Position numbers and translations under genes: made by a program. From Methylomonas sp. EFPC3 (GTDB lineage Bacteria; Pseudomonadota; Gammaproteobacteria; Methylococcales; Methylomonadaceae), in the NCBI RefSeq assembly GCF_029643245.1, contig NZ_CP116398.1:4026372-4090371 (forward strand): DNA of 64,000 nucleotides, read 5' to 3'. Below the pieces are notes generated by a model. That model did no database searches. It saw only the letters and a list, made by a program, of their open reading frames with translations, and had not been told where the DNA came from. Position 1 is the stretch's first letter, and each line of letters starts with the position of its first letter. Shown here one piece after another: positions 46,629 through 55,680 of the stretch.

Positions 46629-47002
46629 ATACCAACACGCTTTTATATCGCCAAATTCACCCCAATTTCATCCAGCAAAACCGCGTTTCATCCCAAGCCT
46701 TTCGCCCGACACCCAAGGATGAGCAAAAACTCTCGGTTTATGACGGTGACCAGATCGAACCAGCGTCCGCTTACCAGCATTACACCGGCAAATTGAACCT
46801 GCCTTCGGTCGGCGTAATGGCTGTGACGGTATTGGAGTGCCAAGAAACTGGCTTACCCACACTTCCTGATCCAGCGCCATTTCCCGAACATGCGTTGATT
46901 GATTTTTCTGCCTACAGCAAGAATGAAACCGAAAAAAAAGCCAAGTTGCTAAAAGCAAAAGCCGAAGCGAGAAATTGGCTTTACCGTGAGGCGATGGCAT
47001 GA
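46625..47002 (+). CDS. uncharacterised protein inside the hsd operon (second of a pair)
   Basis: 125 residues. The N-terminus LLYRQIHPNFIQQNRVSSQA and FRPTPKDEQKLSVYDGDQIE look like a conserved core, and the C-terminal EKKAKLLKAKAEARNWLY is a charged helix. No family recognised. It overlaps both neighbours by 4 bases. Size and pairing would fit an antidote or small partner of the preceding 377-residue protein, but there is no direct evidence. Confidence 0.78.
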   Translation: MNTNTLLYRQIHPNFIQQNRVSSQAFRPTPKDEQKLSVYDGDQIEPASAYQHYTGKLNLPSVGVMAVTVLECQETGLPTLPDPAPFPEHALIDFSAYSKNETEKKAKLLKAKAEARNWLYREAMA

Positions 47003-48027
47003 GCGAGGCTAATTTACCTAGCCAAGCCATAGGCGAGTTGGTTATCTATCAAACCGATGACGGCCAAAGCCGTATTGAATGCAAGTTGGTAGAGCAAACC
47101 ATTTGGCTATCCCAAGCGCAAATGGGTGAATTGTTCGACCGCGCCAAACAGACCATCAGCGAGCATTTGCAAAACATCTTTAGCGAAGGCGAATTGAACG
47201 AACTTTCAGTTGTCAGGAATTTCCGGACAACTGCCGCCGACGGTAAACCTTACTATGTCATTCACTATAACCTGGAAGCCGTTCTGGCCGTGGGCTTTAG
47301 GGTTAAATCCAAGCGTGGCACCCAGTTCCGCCGCTGGGCCAATACCCAGCTTCGGGACTTGATCGTTAAAGGCTTTGTCATGGACGACGAGCGGCTGAAA
47401 AATCCCGGCGGCTGGGATTATTTTGATGAATTGCTGGCGCGCATTCGCGAAATCCGCGCCTCGGAAAAACGCTTTTACCAAAAAGTGCGCGACCTGTTTG
47501 CCCTCAGTAGCGACTATCAAGACAACGAAACCAACGCGCAACTATTCTTTGCCGAAGTGCAAAACAAATTGCTATATGCCGTCACCCAGCACACCGCTGC
47601 GGAAATCATTGTTCAGCGTGCCGATGCCAACGCCCCCAATATGAATCTGACCACCTGGAAAGGCAGCCGGGTGCGCAAAGCGGATGTGATTGTCGCCAAA
47701 AATTACCTGAGCGCCGACGAAATCGACTCGCTGAATCGTTTGGTGGTGATATTTCTGGAACAGGCCGAATTGCGCGTCAAGGAACGCAAACAACTGACGC
47801 TGGATTACTGGCGCAGCAACGTTGACCGCCTGCTGGAGTTCAACGACAAGCCCATCTTACGCGGCGCTGGCTCGATTAGTAAGGCCGCGATGAAAACCAT
47901 CGCCGAACAGCTCTTTGACGATTTCGACGCCAAACGCCGCGCCGACGAAGCAACGGCTGCCGATGCGGAAGACTTGAAAGCCTTGGAGCAATTGGAGCAG
48001 GCACTGGAAAAAGGCGGGCGGAAATGA
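46999..48027 (+). CDS. rhuM: RhuM family protein
   Basis: 342 residues. The family marks are EQTIWLSQAQMGELFDRAKQ, SVVRNFRTTAADGKPYYVIH and YNLEAVLAVGFRVKSKRGTQ, with FRRWANTQLRDLIVKGF. The C-terminal half is helical. RhuM proteins, first named in a Salmonella virulence locus, commonly sit inside type I restriction operons; their role is not established. It overlaps both neighbours by 4 bases. Confidence 0.88.
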   Translation: MSEANLPSQAIGELVIYQTDDGQSRIECKLVEQTIWLSQAQMGELFDRAKQTISEHLQNIFSEGELNELSVVRNFRTTAADGKPYYVIHYNLEAVLAVGFRVKSKRGTQFRRWANTQLRDLIVKGFVMDDERLKNPGGWDYFDELLARIREIRASEKRFYQKVRDLFALSSDYQDNETNAQLFFAEVQNKLLYAVTQHTAAEIIVQRADANAPNMNLTTWKGSRVRKADVIVAKNYLSADEIDSLNRLVVIFLEQAELRVKERKQLTLDYWRSNVDRLLEFNDKPILRGAGSISKAAMKTIAEQLFDDFDAKRRADEATAADAEDLKALEQLEQALEKGGRK

Positions 48028-49406
48028 AATATCCGGCTTATCCGCAATACAAGGACAGCGGCGTGGCGTGGTTGGGTGAGGTGCCGGAGCATTGGGATGT
48101 GAAGCGTCTTGATTTCTTAGCGTCGGTGAAGGCTCGGCTTGGCTGGAAAGCCCTTACTGCCTCTGAATATGTTGATGAAGGATACGTATTTCTTGCTACG
48201 CCAAATATTAAAGGTGAGCAGAATATCGACTATAAAAATGTCAACTACATCACTTGGGAACGATATATCGAATCACCTGAGATTATTTTGAGCGAAGGCG
48301 ACGTCCTTTTGGCAAAGGACGGTTCAACTCTAGGAATCACAAATGTTGTAAGAAATTTGCCGAGACCGGCAACTGTAAACAGTTCCATTGCGGTCATACG
48401 TCCAAAAAACAAAGATGCGATTGACAGCAGTTTTCTGTTTCGTTGGATTAGTAGCTCATTCATGCAGTCAATTATTGACAGTTTGAAAGATGGGCAAGGC
48501 GTACCTCATCTATTTCAATCAGACATCAGGAAATTCACTGTATTAACACCATCTCTTGAAGAACAAATCGCCATCGCTGATTTTCTGGATCGGGAAACCG
48601 GACGGATCGATACGCTGGTGGCGAAAAAGCGCAAGTTGGTGGAATTGCTCAAGGAAAAGCGCAGCGCGCTGATTTCCCGCACCGTCACCCGCGGCCTGCC
48701 CGCCGATGTGGCGGGAGAATTTGGCCTTGAACCTAACAAGGGTTTCAAGCAATCAGGTATTGAATGGCTAGGCAATATACCTTTGCATTGGGGGATACAA
48801 AAGTTTTCACGCTGCGCTTTTTTTCAGGAGGGGCCAGGACTTCGCAATTGGCAGTTTACTCAAGATGGGGTTCGAGTTATCTGCGTAACAAACATTACTG
48901 ATTCAGGAATTAATTTTTCTAACTATGGGAAATTCATATCCGATGAAGAATATCAGACTAGCTATAGGCACTTTACTGTATCAAACGGTGATTTGTTGCT
49001 TTCTAGTTCTGGTAACTCGTGGGGGAAAGTTGCAGAGTTTCAGTCTAACGAAATAGCTATACTCAATACCAGTACGATTCGAATAAATACAAATGTAAGC
49101 GGAACCTTGGTTAGGGCCTTCGTAAAGTGGCTATTGATTTCAGATGGAACCAGAGAGCAACTTGGGCAATTTATGACCGGATCATGCCAACCAAATTTTG
49201 GCCCGTCTCATCTCGGGCGGGTATTAGTTACGGTCCCACCGCAAGTTGAACAAACCGCCATCGCCGCCTATCTCGACCGCGAAACCACAAAAATCGACCG
49301 GCTCATGGAAAAAGTCGAAACCGCAATCACCCGCTTGCAGGAATACCGCAGCACGTTAATCACCGCCGCCGTGACCGGCAAAATCGACGTGCGAGGGACG
49401 GCATGA
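48024..49406 (+). CDS. hsdS: type I restriction-modification specificity subunit HsdS
   Basis: 460 residues: target-recognition domain 1 (about 1-165), conserved helical spacer EEQIAIADFLDRETGRIDTL (about 181-200), target-recognition domain 2 (about 235-405) and second conserved helix VEQTAIAAYLDRETTKIDRL. It sets the DNA sequence recognised. The two recognition domains are visibly more AT-rich than the conserved parts, as expected if they were exchanged. The last about 80 bases are duplicated downstream around a double palindrome. Confidence 0.93.
   Translation: MKYPAYPQYKDSGVAWLGEVPEHWDVKRLDFLASVKARLGWKALTASEYVDEGYVFLATPNIKGEQNIDYKNVNYITWERYIESPEIILSEGDVLLAKDGSTLGITNVVRNLPRPATVNSSIAVIRPKNKDAIDSSFLFRWISSSFMQSIIDSLKDGQGVPHLFQSDIRKFTVLTPSLEEQIAIADFLDRETGRIDTLVAKKRKLVELLKEKRSALISRTVTRGLPADVAGEFGLEPNKGFKQSGIEWLGNIPLHWGIQKFSRCAFFQEGPGLRNWQFTQDGVRVICVTNITDSGINFSNYGKFISDEEYQTSYRHFTVSNGDLLLSSSGNSWGKVAEFQSNEIAILNTSTIRINTNVSGTLVRAFVKWLLISDGTREQLGQFMTGSCQPNFGPSHLGRVLVTVPPQVEQTAIAAYLDRETTKIDRLMEKVETAITRLQEYRSTLITAAVTGKIDVRGTA
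49317..49397 (+). repeat. duplicated hsdS 3' end, copy 1
   Basis: About 81 bases ending the hsdS coding region (ETAITRLQEYRSTLITAAV). A close copy lies at 49511-49591. Confidence 0.85.
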
Positions 49407-49434
49407 ATCGGCATGCCATATACTCCGCCACTCG

Positions 49435-49506
49435 TTCCCACGCTCCCGCGTGGGAATGCAGACCGTCGTTCGACGCCGGTATGGATTCCCACGGAGACCG
49501 TGGGAA
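49435..49506. repeat. REP-like double palindrome between hsdS copies
   Basis: Two perfect hairpins: TTCCCACGC-TCCC-GCGTGGGAA (49435-49456) and TTCCCACGG-AGA-CCGTGGGAA (49486-49506), about 30 bases apart. The pattern is that of a dispersed extragenic palindromic element. Confidence 0.8.
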
Positions 49507-49510
49507 CCAG

Positions 49511-49591
49511 GAAACCGCCATCACCCGCTTGCGGGAATACCGCAGCGCTCTGATCACCGCCGCCGTGACCGGCAAAATCGATGTGCGGGAG
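49511..49591 (+). repeat. duplicated hsdS 3' end, copy 2 (orphan)
   Basis: A near copy of the last about 81 bases of hsdS (ETAITRLREYRSALITAAV in the same phase), ending just before fic. It looks like the tail of an older hsdS allele left after exchange. Confidence 0.8.
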
Positions 49592-49596
49592 GCGCT

Positions 49597-50733
49597 ATGA
49601 AGTTCGAAACCTTCAAAGCCGGTTCCTGGCAATCGCGCTATCAATACAAAAGCTTCGAACCGGTGCCGGTCAATCACGCGTGGGTTTGGGAAGACCCGGT
49701 CATCAACACCTTGCTGGAGCAAGCCACCCGTGCGCTGGGCGAACTGAATGCATTTTCGCTGATCGTGCCGGACATCGATCTGTTCATTCAAATGCACGTC
49801 GTCAAGGAGGCGCAAACCTCCAGCCGTATAGAAGGTACACAGACCGGCATCGACGAGGCCTTGATGCCGGAGGAACAAATCCTACCGGAAAAGCGCAACG
49901 ATTGGCGCGAGGTGCGCAATTACATTGACGCGGTCAATGTCGCCATCGAGGAGTTGAGCCGCTTGCCGTTGTCCAACCGGTTACTCAAGCACACCCATGC
50001 CATTTTGATGCAGGGCGTGCGCGGCGAGCATAAACAACCGGGCGAGTTTCGTTCCAGCCAAAACTGGATTGGCGGTTCGAATTTGATGGACGCGGTGTTC
50101 ATTCCGCCGCACCCGGATAATGTGGCGGAATTGATGGGCGATTTGGAAAAATTCTGGCACAACGAAGCCATCACCGTGCCGCATTTGATCCGCATCGCTA
50201 TCAGCCATTATCAATTCGAGACCATACATCCGTTTTTGGATGGCAACGGCCGGATCGGTCGTTTGTTGATTCCGTTGTATTTGGTGAACAATGGTCTGCT
50301 GGCCAAGCCTTCGTTATATTTGTCCGACTTTTTCGAACGCAACCGCGCCAGCTATTACGACGCCCTGATGCGGGTACGGATGAGCAACGATTTGATTCAC
50401 TGGGTTCGCTTTTTCCTGGGCGGCGTGGCACAGACCGCCAGCAAAGGCCGGGACGTATTCCGGCAAATATTGGCGCTCCGCAACGAAATTGATAACCAGT
50501 TGATCGGTTTGGGCAGTAAACGTGCCGTCAACATGAAGCAATTGCTGAATTTGCTGTACCGCAAGCCGGTGATTGTGGCGAGCGAAGTGGAAAAATTTTT
50601 GGCAGTGAGTACGCCCACCGCAAATGCGCTGATCAAGGAACTGGAGCGCATGGGTTATTTGAAAGAGATTACCGGTCAGCAACGCAGCCGGATTTTTTCG
50701 TTTGAACCTTACCTTAAATTGTTCGTTAGTTAA
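49597..50733 (+). CDS. Fic/DOC family protein (probable AMP transferase)
   Basis: 378 residues from the ATG just after the orphan hsdS tail. The catalytic motif HPFLDGNGR is complete (211-219, with His211). An upstream inhibitory-helix motif SSRIEG (75-80, Glu79) makes it a self-inhibited (class II) Fic. The C-terminal winged helix (VEKFLAVSTPTANALIKELE) suggests DNA binding. It sits between hsdS and hsdR. Fic enzymes usually add AMP to a protein; the target here is unknown. Confidence 0.92.
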   Translation: MKFETFKAGSWQSRYQYKSFEPVPVNHAWVWEDPVINTLLEQATRALGELNAFSLIVPDIDLFIQMHVVKEAQTSSRIEGTQTGIDEALMPEEQILPEKRNDWREVRNYIDAVNVAIEELSRLPLSNRLLKHTHAILMQGVRGEHKQPGEFRSSQNWIGGSNLMDAVFIPPHPDNVAELMGDLEKFWHNEAITVPHLIRIAISHYQFETIHPFLDGNGRIGRLLIPLYLVNNGLLAKPSLYLSDFFERNRASYYDALMRVRMSNDLIHWVRFFLGGVAQTASKGRDVFRQILALRNEIDNQLIGLGSKRAVNMKQLLNLLYRKPVIVASEVEKFLAVSTPTANALIKELERMGYLKEITGQQRSRIFSFEPYLKLFVS

Positions 50734-50794
50734 GTAAAATGACTTTTTCTTAACTAATCTTGGAATTAAGTTAAGAAACAATAAGGACATCTGA

Positions 50795-53700
50795 ATGGCC
50801 CAAACCACTGAAAAAGCCTTCGAAAGTTATGTCGAGCAAATGCTGCTGGCCAAAGGCTGGCAAGCCGGTTCGGTAAAGGAGTGGGATAAGGAACTGGCTT
50901 TATTTCCTTCACAAATTTTCGAATTTATCGCCGCCACCCAAACGCCGCTTTGGGACAGCATGCACGAACAGCATGGCGCTAATCTGCAAGCCCTGTTAAT
51001 CAAAGAGCTGGTTAAGGAACTAGCCATCAAAGGCTCGTTGCATGTACTGCGCCACGGCTTCAAGTTTTACGGCAAAACCTTCCGGCTGGCCTATTTCAAA
51101 CCGGCGCACGGTCTGAATGCCGAAGTGCTGGCGCATTATCAACAAAACCGGCTGACAGTGACGCGGCAAGTGCCTTGCCATCCGGGCGACCACAGTACGC
51201 TGGACATGTTGTTTGCGGTTAATGGTTTACCGGTGGCAAGCTGCGAGCTAAAAAACCCTTGGACGGGGCAAAACTGGCGGCATGCAGTAAATCAATACCG
51301 CAACGACCGTAATCCGCGCGCGCCGTTGTTTGAATTCAAACAACGGGCGCTGGTGCATTTTGCCGCCGACCCGGACGAAGTTTATATGACCACTCGGCTG
51401 GCGGGCAAAAAGACATTTTTCCTGCCGTTTAATCGTGGCAGCCATCCCGGCGAAGTAGTCTGCGGAGCGGGCAACCCGCAGCATCCGTCCGGTTACCGCA
51501 GCGGTTATTTCTGGGAAGAAGTCCTTGAGCGCGAGCAGTTTCTGGACATTCTCGGTAATTTTATTTTTATCGAGCGTAAGGAAGAGAAAGTCGACGACGG
51601 CAAGGGCGGCAGCCGATTGATGCAAAAAGAAGCGGTGATTTTTCCGCGCTATCACCAGCTCGATGCCACTCGGCGATTGGTCGCTGCTGCACAAGTGGAA
51701 GGCCCCGGCCGGAATTATCTGATCCAGCATTCAGCCGGTAGCGGCAAAACTAACTCAATTTCCTGGCTGTCGCATCGTTTGGCCAGTTTGCATGACGGCA
51801 ACGATCACAAGGTGTTCGATTGCGTGATTGTGATTACCGATCGGCAAGTGCTGGACAGGCAATTGCAGGACGCGATTTATCAAATCGAACACGCGCAAGG
51901 GGTGGTCAAGGCCATTGATCAGGATTCCAAGCAATTAGCGGCGGCACTGATTGATGGCACCAATATCGTGATTACCACCTTGCAGAAGTTTCCGTTTGTG
52001 TTGCGCGGCTTATTGCATGCCGCTGGCGCGGATAATATCGACGCAGCGGATGAGATGGCCAAAAAGCAGGCCAAAGCCTGGGAGCAAGAGATAGCCAAGC
52101 GTCGTTACGCGGTGATCGTCGATGAAGCGCACTCGTCGCAAACCGGGGAAACGGCCCGAGAACTCAAGTCGATTTTGGGGGCGACTGCCGCCAACGGTGA
52201 AGACGACGAAATCGATTTTGAAGACCGTTTGAATCAGGTCATGGCTTCGCGCGGCCGTCAGCCCAACATCAGCTTTTTTGCTTACACGGCCACTCCGAAG
52301 GGCAAGACCTTGGAGCTGTTCGGTCGTGTCGGCCACACCGGCAAGCCAGAACCTTTTCATCTATACAGCATGCGCCAAGCCATCGAGGAAGGTTTTATTC
52401 TGGACGTGTTGCAGAACTACACGACCTACAAGACCTATTTCAAGCTAGTCAAGGCCATGGAGGAAGACCCGAACCTGCCCAAGAAAAAGGCAGCGCGGGC
52501 CTTGGCGAAATTCCTGGTGCTGCATCCGACCAATATTTCGCAAAAGATCGAAATCATCGTCGAACATTTTCGCAACCACGTTAAACATCATTTGGGAGGC
52601 CAAGCCAAGGCGATGGTGGTGACCGGCTCACGCCTGCACGCCGTCAAATACATGCAGGCGTTTCAGGCCTATATCGAGCAACACGCTTACCACGATGTAC
52701 AGGCCTTGGTAGCGTTTAGCGGTACGGTGCTCGACCCTGAAAGCGGCCAGGAATACACTGAACCAGGCATGAATACCGACAGCGTGACCGGTAAAGCGAT
52801 CGGCGAAAAGCAATTGCCGGAGCGTTTTAATTCGCCCGATTATCAAGTGCTACTGGTGGCTAACAAGTACCAAACCGGTTTCGATCAGCCGAAGTTGATG
52901 GCGATGTATGTCGATAAACGCCTGGATGGCGTGCAGGCGGTGCAAACCCTGTCGCGCCTGAATCGCATGCTGCCGGGCAAGGAAGCGCCGTTCGTGCTGG
53001 ATTTTGTCAATGAAGCTGATGACATTTACCGCGCATTCAAACCTTATTACGACGCCACCAGCTTACAGGAAACGTCCGACCCGGCTTTGCTAGAACAGGT
53101 CAAGCATGACTTGGACAGTATGCAGGTTTATTACTGGAACGAAGTGGAAGCGTTTGCCCGTATTTTCTACCGATCACCCAATAAGCAAAATCCGGCTGAT
53201 CACGCCCATTTGCAACGCCATTTGCAACCGGCAGTGGACCGGTTCAAGGCGATAAGCGATGAAGAGCAGCGCTTTGTGTTTCGGGACAAGTTAAGCGGCT
53301 ATGTCAATGTGTATGCTTTTTTGAGCCAGATCATGCCTTATGCCGATCCTGATCTGGAAATGCTGTATAGCTTTGGCCGTTTTTTATTGCCGCATTTGCC
53401 GCTGGATCGAGATAACACCAACGTCAAGCTGGGCGACGAAGTCGATTTGCAATATTACCGGCTGCAACGGGTGTTTTCCGGCGCAATCGATCTGGCGGAT
53501 GAGCAAGGCGAGTACACGGTAAAAAGCCCGACCGATGTTGGCACCGGCAAAACCAAGGACGAAAAAGCCCCACTGTCGGAAATCATCGAGATATTAAACA
53601 ACCGCTTTGGTACGAACTTTACCGAAGAAGACCGCTTATTCTTCGAACAAATCAGAGAAAAAGCGACCAATTCGCCAGAGGTGATTCGGTTACGGCAAGC

Positions 53701-53881
53701 GAATCCGTTTGATAAATTTCAGCTAGGTTTACGCCAAGTGTTGGAAGATCTGATGATTCAACGGATGAATGAGAACGACAAGATTGTTACGCGATACATG
53801 GACGACAGAGCGTTTGAAGATGCGGCGTTTGCGGTTTTGTCTAAGGTTATCTTTGACAGTATTCCTCAAACCAAGGGTTAG
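50795..53881 (+). CDS. hsdR: type I restriction endonuclease subunit HsdR
   Basis: 1028 residues. N-terminal PD-(D/E)xK nuclease (Asp137 in STLDMLF; Glu151 and Lys153 in CELKNP), then SF2 helicase: Walker A HSAGSGKT (312-319), DEAH box 443-446 (IVDEAHSSQTG), SFFAYTATPKG and LVANKYQTGFDQPKL. Length fits HsdR. The ATG has ATAAGGAC upstream. With HsdM and HsdS it cuts DNA lacking the host methylation after ATP-driven translocation. The gene appears whole. Confidence 0.96.
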   Translation: MAQTTEKAFESYVEQMLLAKGWQAGSVKEWDKELALFPSQIFEFIAATQTPLWDSMHEQHGANLQALLIKELVKELAIKGSLHVLRHGFKFYGKTFRLAYFKPAHGLNAEVLAHYQQNRLTVTRQVPCHPGDHSTLDMLFAVNGLPVASCELKNPWTGQNWRHAVNQYRNDRNPRAPLFEFKQRALVHFAADPDEVYMTTRLAGKKTFFLPFNRGSHPGEVVCGAGNPQHPSGYRSGYFWEEVLEREQFLDILGNFIFIERKEEKVDDGKGGSRLMQKEAVIFPRYHQLDATRRLVAAAQVEGPGRNYLIQHSAGSGKTNSISWLSHRLASLHDGNDHKVFDCVIVITDRQVLDRQLQDAIYQIEHAQGVVKAIDQDSKQLAAALIDGTNIVITTLQKFPFVLRGLLHAAGADNIDAADEMAKKQAKAWEQEIAKRRYAVIVDEAHSSQTGETARELKSILGATAANGEDDEIDFEDRLNQVMASRGRQPNISFFAYTATPKGKTLELFGRVGHTGKPEPFHLYSMRQAIEEGFILDVLQNYTTYKTYFKLVKAMEEDPNLPKKKAARALAKFLVLHPTNISQKIEIIVEHFRNHVKHHLGGQAKAMVVTGSRLHAVKYMQAFQAYIEQHAYHDVQALVAFSGTVLDPESGQEYTEPGMNTDSVTGKAIGEKQLPERFNSPDYQVLLVANKYQTGFDQPKLMAMYVDKRLDGVQAVQTLSRLNRMLPGKEAPFVLDFVNEADDIYRAFKPYYDATSLQETSDPALLEQVKHDLDSMQVYYWNEVEAFARIFYRSPNKQNPADHAHLQRHLQPAVDRFKAISDEEQRFVFRDKLSGYVNVYAFLSQIMPYADPDLEMLYSFGRFLLPHLPLDRDNTNVKLGDEVDLQYYRLQRVFSGAIDLADEQGEYTVKSPTDVGTGKTKDEKAPLSEIIEILNNRFGTNFTEEDRLFFEQIREKATNSPEVIRLRQANPFDKFQLGLRQVLEDLMIQRMNENDKIVTRYMDDRAFEDAAFAVLSKVIFDSIPQTKG

Positions 53882-53893
53882 ACCGGATTTGCC

Positions 53894-54328
53894 ATGTTCG
53901 AGACCTACCCGTTTTTGACGGCAATAACGTCTGGCTTGCTTTCGCTGATTGGCGCGCTTCTTGGTGTGCTTGCTACCCATTTTTTGTCGGACAGGCGCAA
54001 ACGGCGCGAAGAGTTAACCGAACAGAAATTGAAAGCGTATTCGGATTTTATAAATTCTGCTTCCAAGATAATCGCCGCAAGGCGGCTAGGCAATACCGAG
54101 AACGATCCCCAAGAATTGGCATTACTCAATGATGCAAAGGTTAGAATTTGTATTTGTGGGGACAGATCAGTAGTGCAAGCTTTGACTGAGTTCTGGGAGC
54201 ATGGGGCGACTTTAGAAAGAGAGCCTGAAATTCTGGCTTTTACCCGGCTCTGTATGAGAATTCGCGAAAGCTTAGGGTACAAAGCCCATGATCTTTTTGA
54301 CCTCAAAATATCGAGTGAAATGGTCTAA
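53894..54328 (+). CDS. single-span membrane protein, 3' end cut by IS copy B
   Basis: 144 residues as read. The N-terminus has one span (ITSGLLSLIGALLGVLATHF) followed by a basic, helical cytoplasmic part (SDRRKRREELTEQKLKAY). The last three codons before the stop come from the IS end, so the original protein was probably longer. No family recognised. It follows hsdR by 12 bases and may be part of the same operon. Confidence 0.7.
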   Translation: MFETYPFLTAITSGLLSLIGALLGVLATHFLSDRRKRREELTEQKLKAYSDFINSASKIIAARRLGNTENDPQELALLNDAKVRICICGDRSVVQALTEFWEHGATLEREPEILAFTRLCMRIRESLGYKAHDLFDLKISSEMV

Positions 54329-54373
54329 TAACCCCGGACACTTCTAAAGGCAGAATTTATACTGTTAGCAGAG

Positions 54374-54694
54374 GTGGTCATGAGTAACGACAAAAAACAC
54401 AATCGGCCAAAATACAGCCTGGAATTCAAACAAGATGCCGCCAAACTGGTTCTGGAAAAAGGCTACAGCCAACAGCAGGCAGCCGATCATTTGGGCATAT
54501 CGCAAAGCGCCCTAGGACGCTGGGTACGAGCGGAACGCAAGCCTTCGGCGAACGAATCGGCGGTAAAAAAGTCTTGTCTGAATCTGGGGGACCGTGACGA
54601 ATTGATCCGCTTACGGAAGGAAAATGAACAGTTGCGAATGGAGCGCGAAATCTTAAAAAAGGCCGCAGTCTTCTTTGCGAAAGAAACCGAATAA
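54374..54694 (+). CDS. IS3-family transposase OrfA (copy B)
   Basis: 106 residues; helix-turn-helix and leucine-zipper-like tail as in copy A. The slippery AAAAAAG is at 54655-54661 in the correct phase (TTA-AAA-AAG) for a -1 shift; the shifted reading continues without a stop into OrfB. Confidence 0.95.
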   Translation: MVMSNDKKHNRPKYSLEFKQDAAKLVLEKGYSQQQAADHLGISQSALGRWVRAERKPSANESAVKKSCLNLGDRDELIRLRKENEQLRMEREILKKAAVFFAKETE

Positions 54695-54753
54695 AGTACG
54701 GGTTTATTCGAGAGCAACAGAAGACCTATCCAGTCACCGTACTGTGTCGGGTC

Positions 54754-55560
54754 ATGGGCGTTGGCACTAGTGCTTACTACGAATGGTGCACCGCCTCACA
54801 AGGCAGTGATAAAAAGCGGCAGGATCAACAGCTTACCGATAAAGTGTGTCAAATCTTTACCGACAACAAGCAGTGCTTTGGTTCGCGTCGCTTAGCGGAT
54901 CGCTTGCAGAAACAGGGTTTTGCCGTCGGCCGCTTTAAAACGCGGCGGATCATGCGGGAGTTGAAGTTAAAAGTTCGCTACCCCAAACGATTTAAAGTGA
55001 CCACGGACAGCAACCACAGCGAGGCCATCTCCCCAAATCGGCTGGATCGCCAATTCAAGGTCGCTCAGCCAAATCAAGTGTGGAGCACGGATATTACCTA
55101 TGTCTGGACGTTACAGGGCTGGCTGTATGTCGCGGTCGTTATCGATCTATTCTCCCGCCAAGTGGTGGGCTGGGCCATTGACGACCACATGCGGACCTCG
55201 CTCTGTGTCAAGGCATTACAAATGGCCTTCTGGCGTCGCAAACCGCCACCTGGTCTGCTGCATCACTCGGATCGTGGTAGTCAGTATGCGAGTCGAGAAT
55301 ATCGCCAACATCTGGCCGTGATGCGCATGGAGCAAAGCATGAGCCGAAAAGGCAATTGCTGGGACAATTCGCCGACGGAACGCTTTTTCCGTAGCTTGAA
55401 GCATGAACAGCTCAACTACGAAAAATTCAAAACCCAAGAGGCGGCAAAACTGAGCGTGATCGACTATTTGGCTTTTTACAACGGCCGTCGATCGCATTCA
55501 ACATTGGGCTATCAATCCCCGATCGAATTCGAGCGGGAATTTTCGAGAGACGCTGCCTAA
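54754..55560 (+). CDS. IS3-family transposase OrfB (copy B)
   Basis: 268 residues from the internal ATG; the frame is open back to the frameshift site (reading IKYGFIREQQKTYPVTVLCR), so the full fusion product would be about 395 residues. DDE residues intact in WSTDITY, HHSDRGSQY and NSPTERFF. Confidence 0.95.
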   Translation: MGVGTSAYYEWCTASQGSDKKRQDQQLTDKVCQIFTDNKQCFGSRRLADRLQKQGFAVGRFKTRRIMRELKLKVRYPKRFKVTTDSNHSEAISPNRLDRQFKVAQPNQVWSTDITYVWTLQGWLYVAVVIDLFSRQVVGWAIDDHMRTSLCVKALQMAFWRRKPPPGLLHHSDRGSQYASREYRQHLAVMRMEQSMSRKGNCWDNSPTERFFRSLKHEQLNYEKFKTQEAAKLSVIDYLAFYNGRRSHSTLGYQSPIEFEREFSRDAA

Positions 55561-55595
55561 ACAAGTGTCCGGTTTTTGTTGACCATTACATTCAA

Positions 55596-55627
55596 AGGCT
55601 TACAGCAAAAACTGTAGGCCTTTTTTG
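55596..55627 (+). terminator. intrinsic terminator right of IS copy B
   Basis: Stem AGGCTTACAG / CTGTAGGCCT (one G-T pair), 6-base loop, then TTTTTTG. The gene it once ended is gone, perhaps lost when the IS deleted its neighbour. Confidence 0.75.
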
Positions 55628-55680
55628 TTTTTAGGCGTTTTTCGTTCACAAATCGTTCTCAGTGAACAGGAAAAGCGCTT

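Larger units (their letters stand above)
54316..55590 (+). mobile_element. IS3-family insertion sequence, copy B (1275 bp)
   Basis: Inverted relative to copy A and the same length, with identical transposase translations. Ends are TGAAATGGTC and GACCATTACA. No target duplication is seen (GAG left, TTC right), which points to a deletion or rearrangement next to it. Confidence 0.95.

Noticed and set aside
42297-54315. Past inversion of the restriction segment between the IS copies
   Set aside because: Copy A keeps matching AAC repeats and the integrase halves join in frame, which would not hold after a single inversion.
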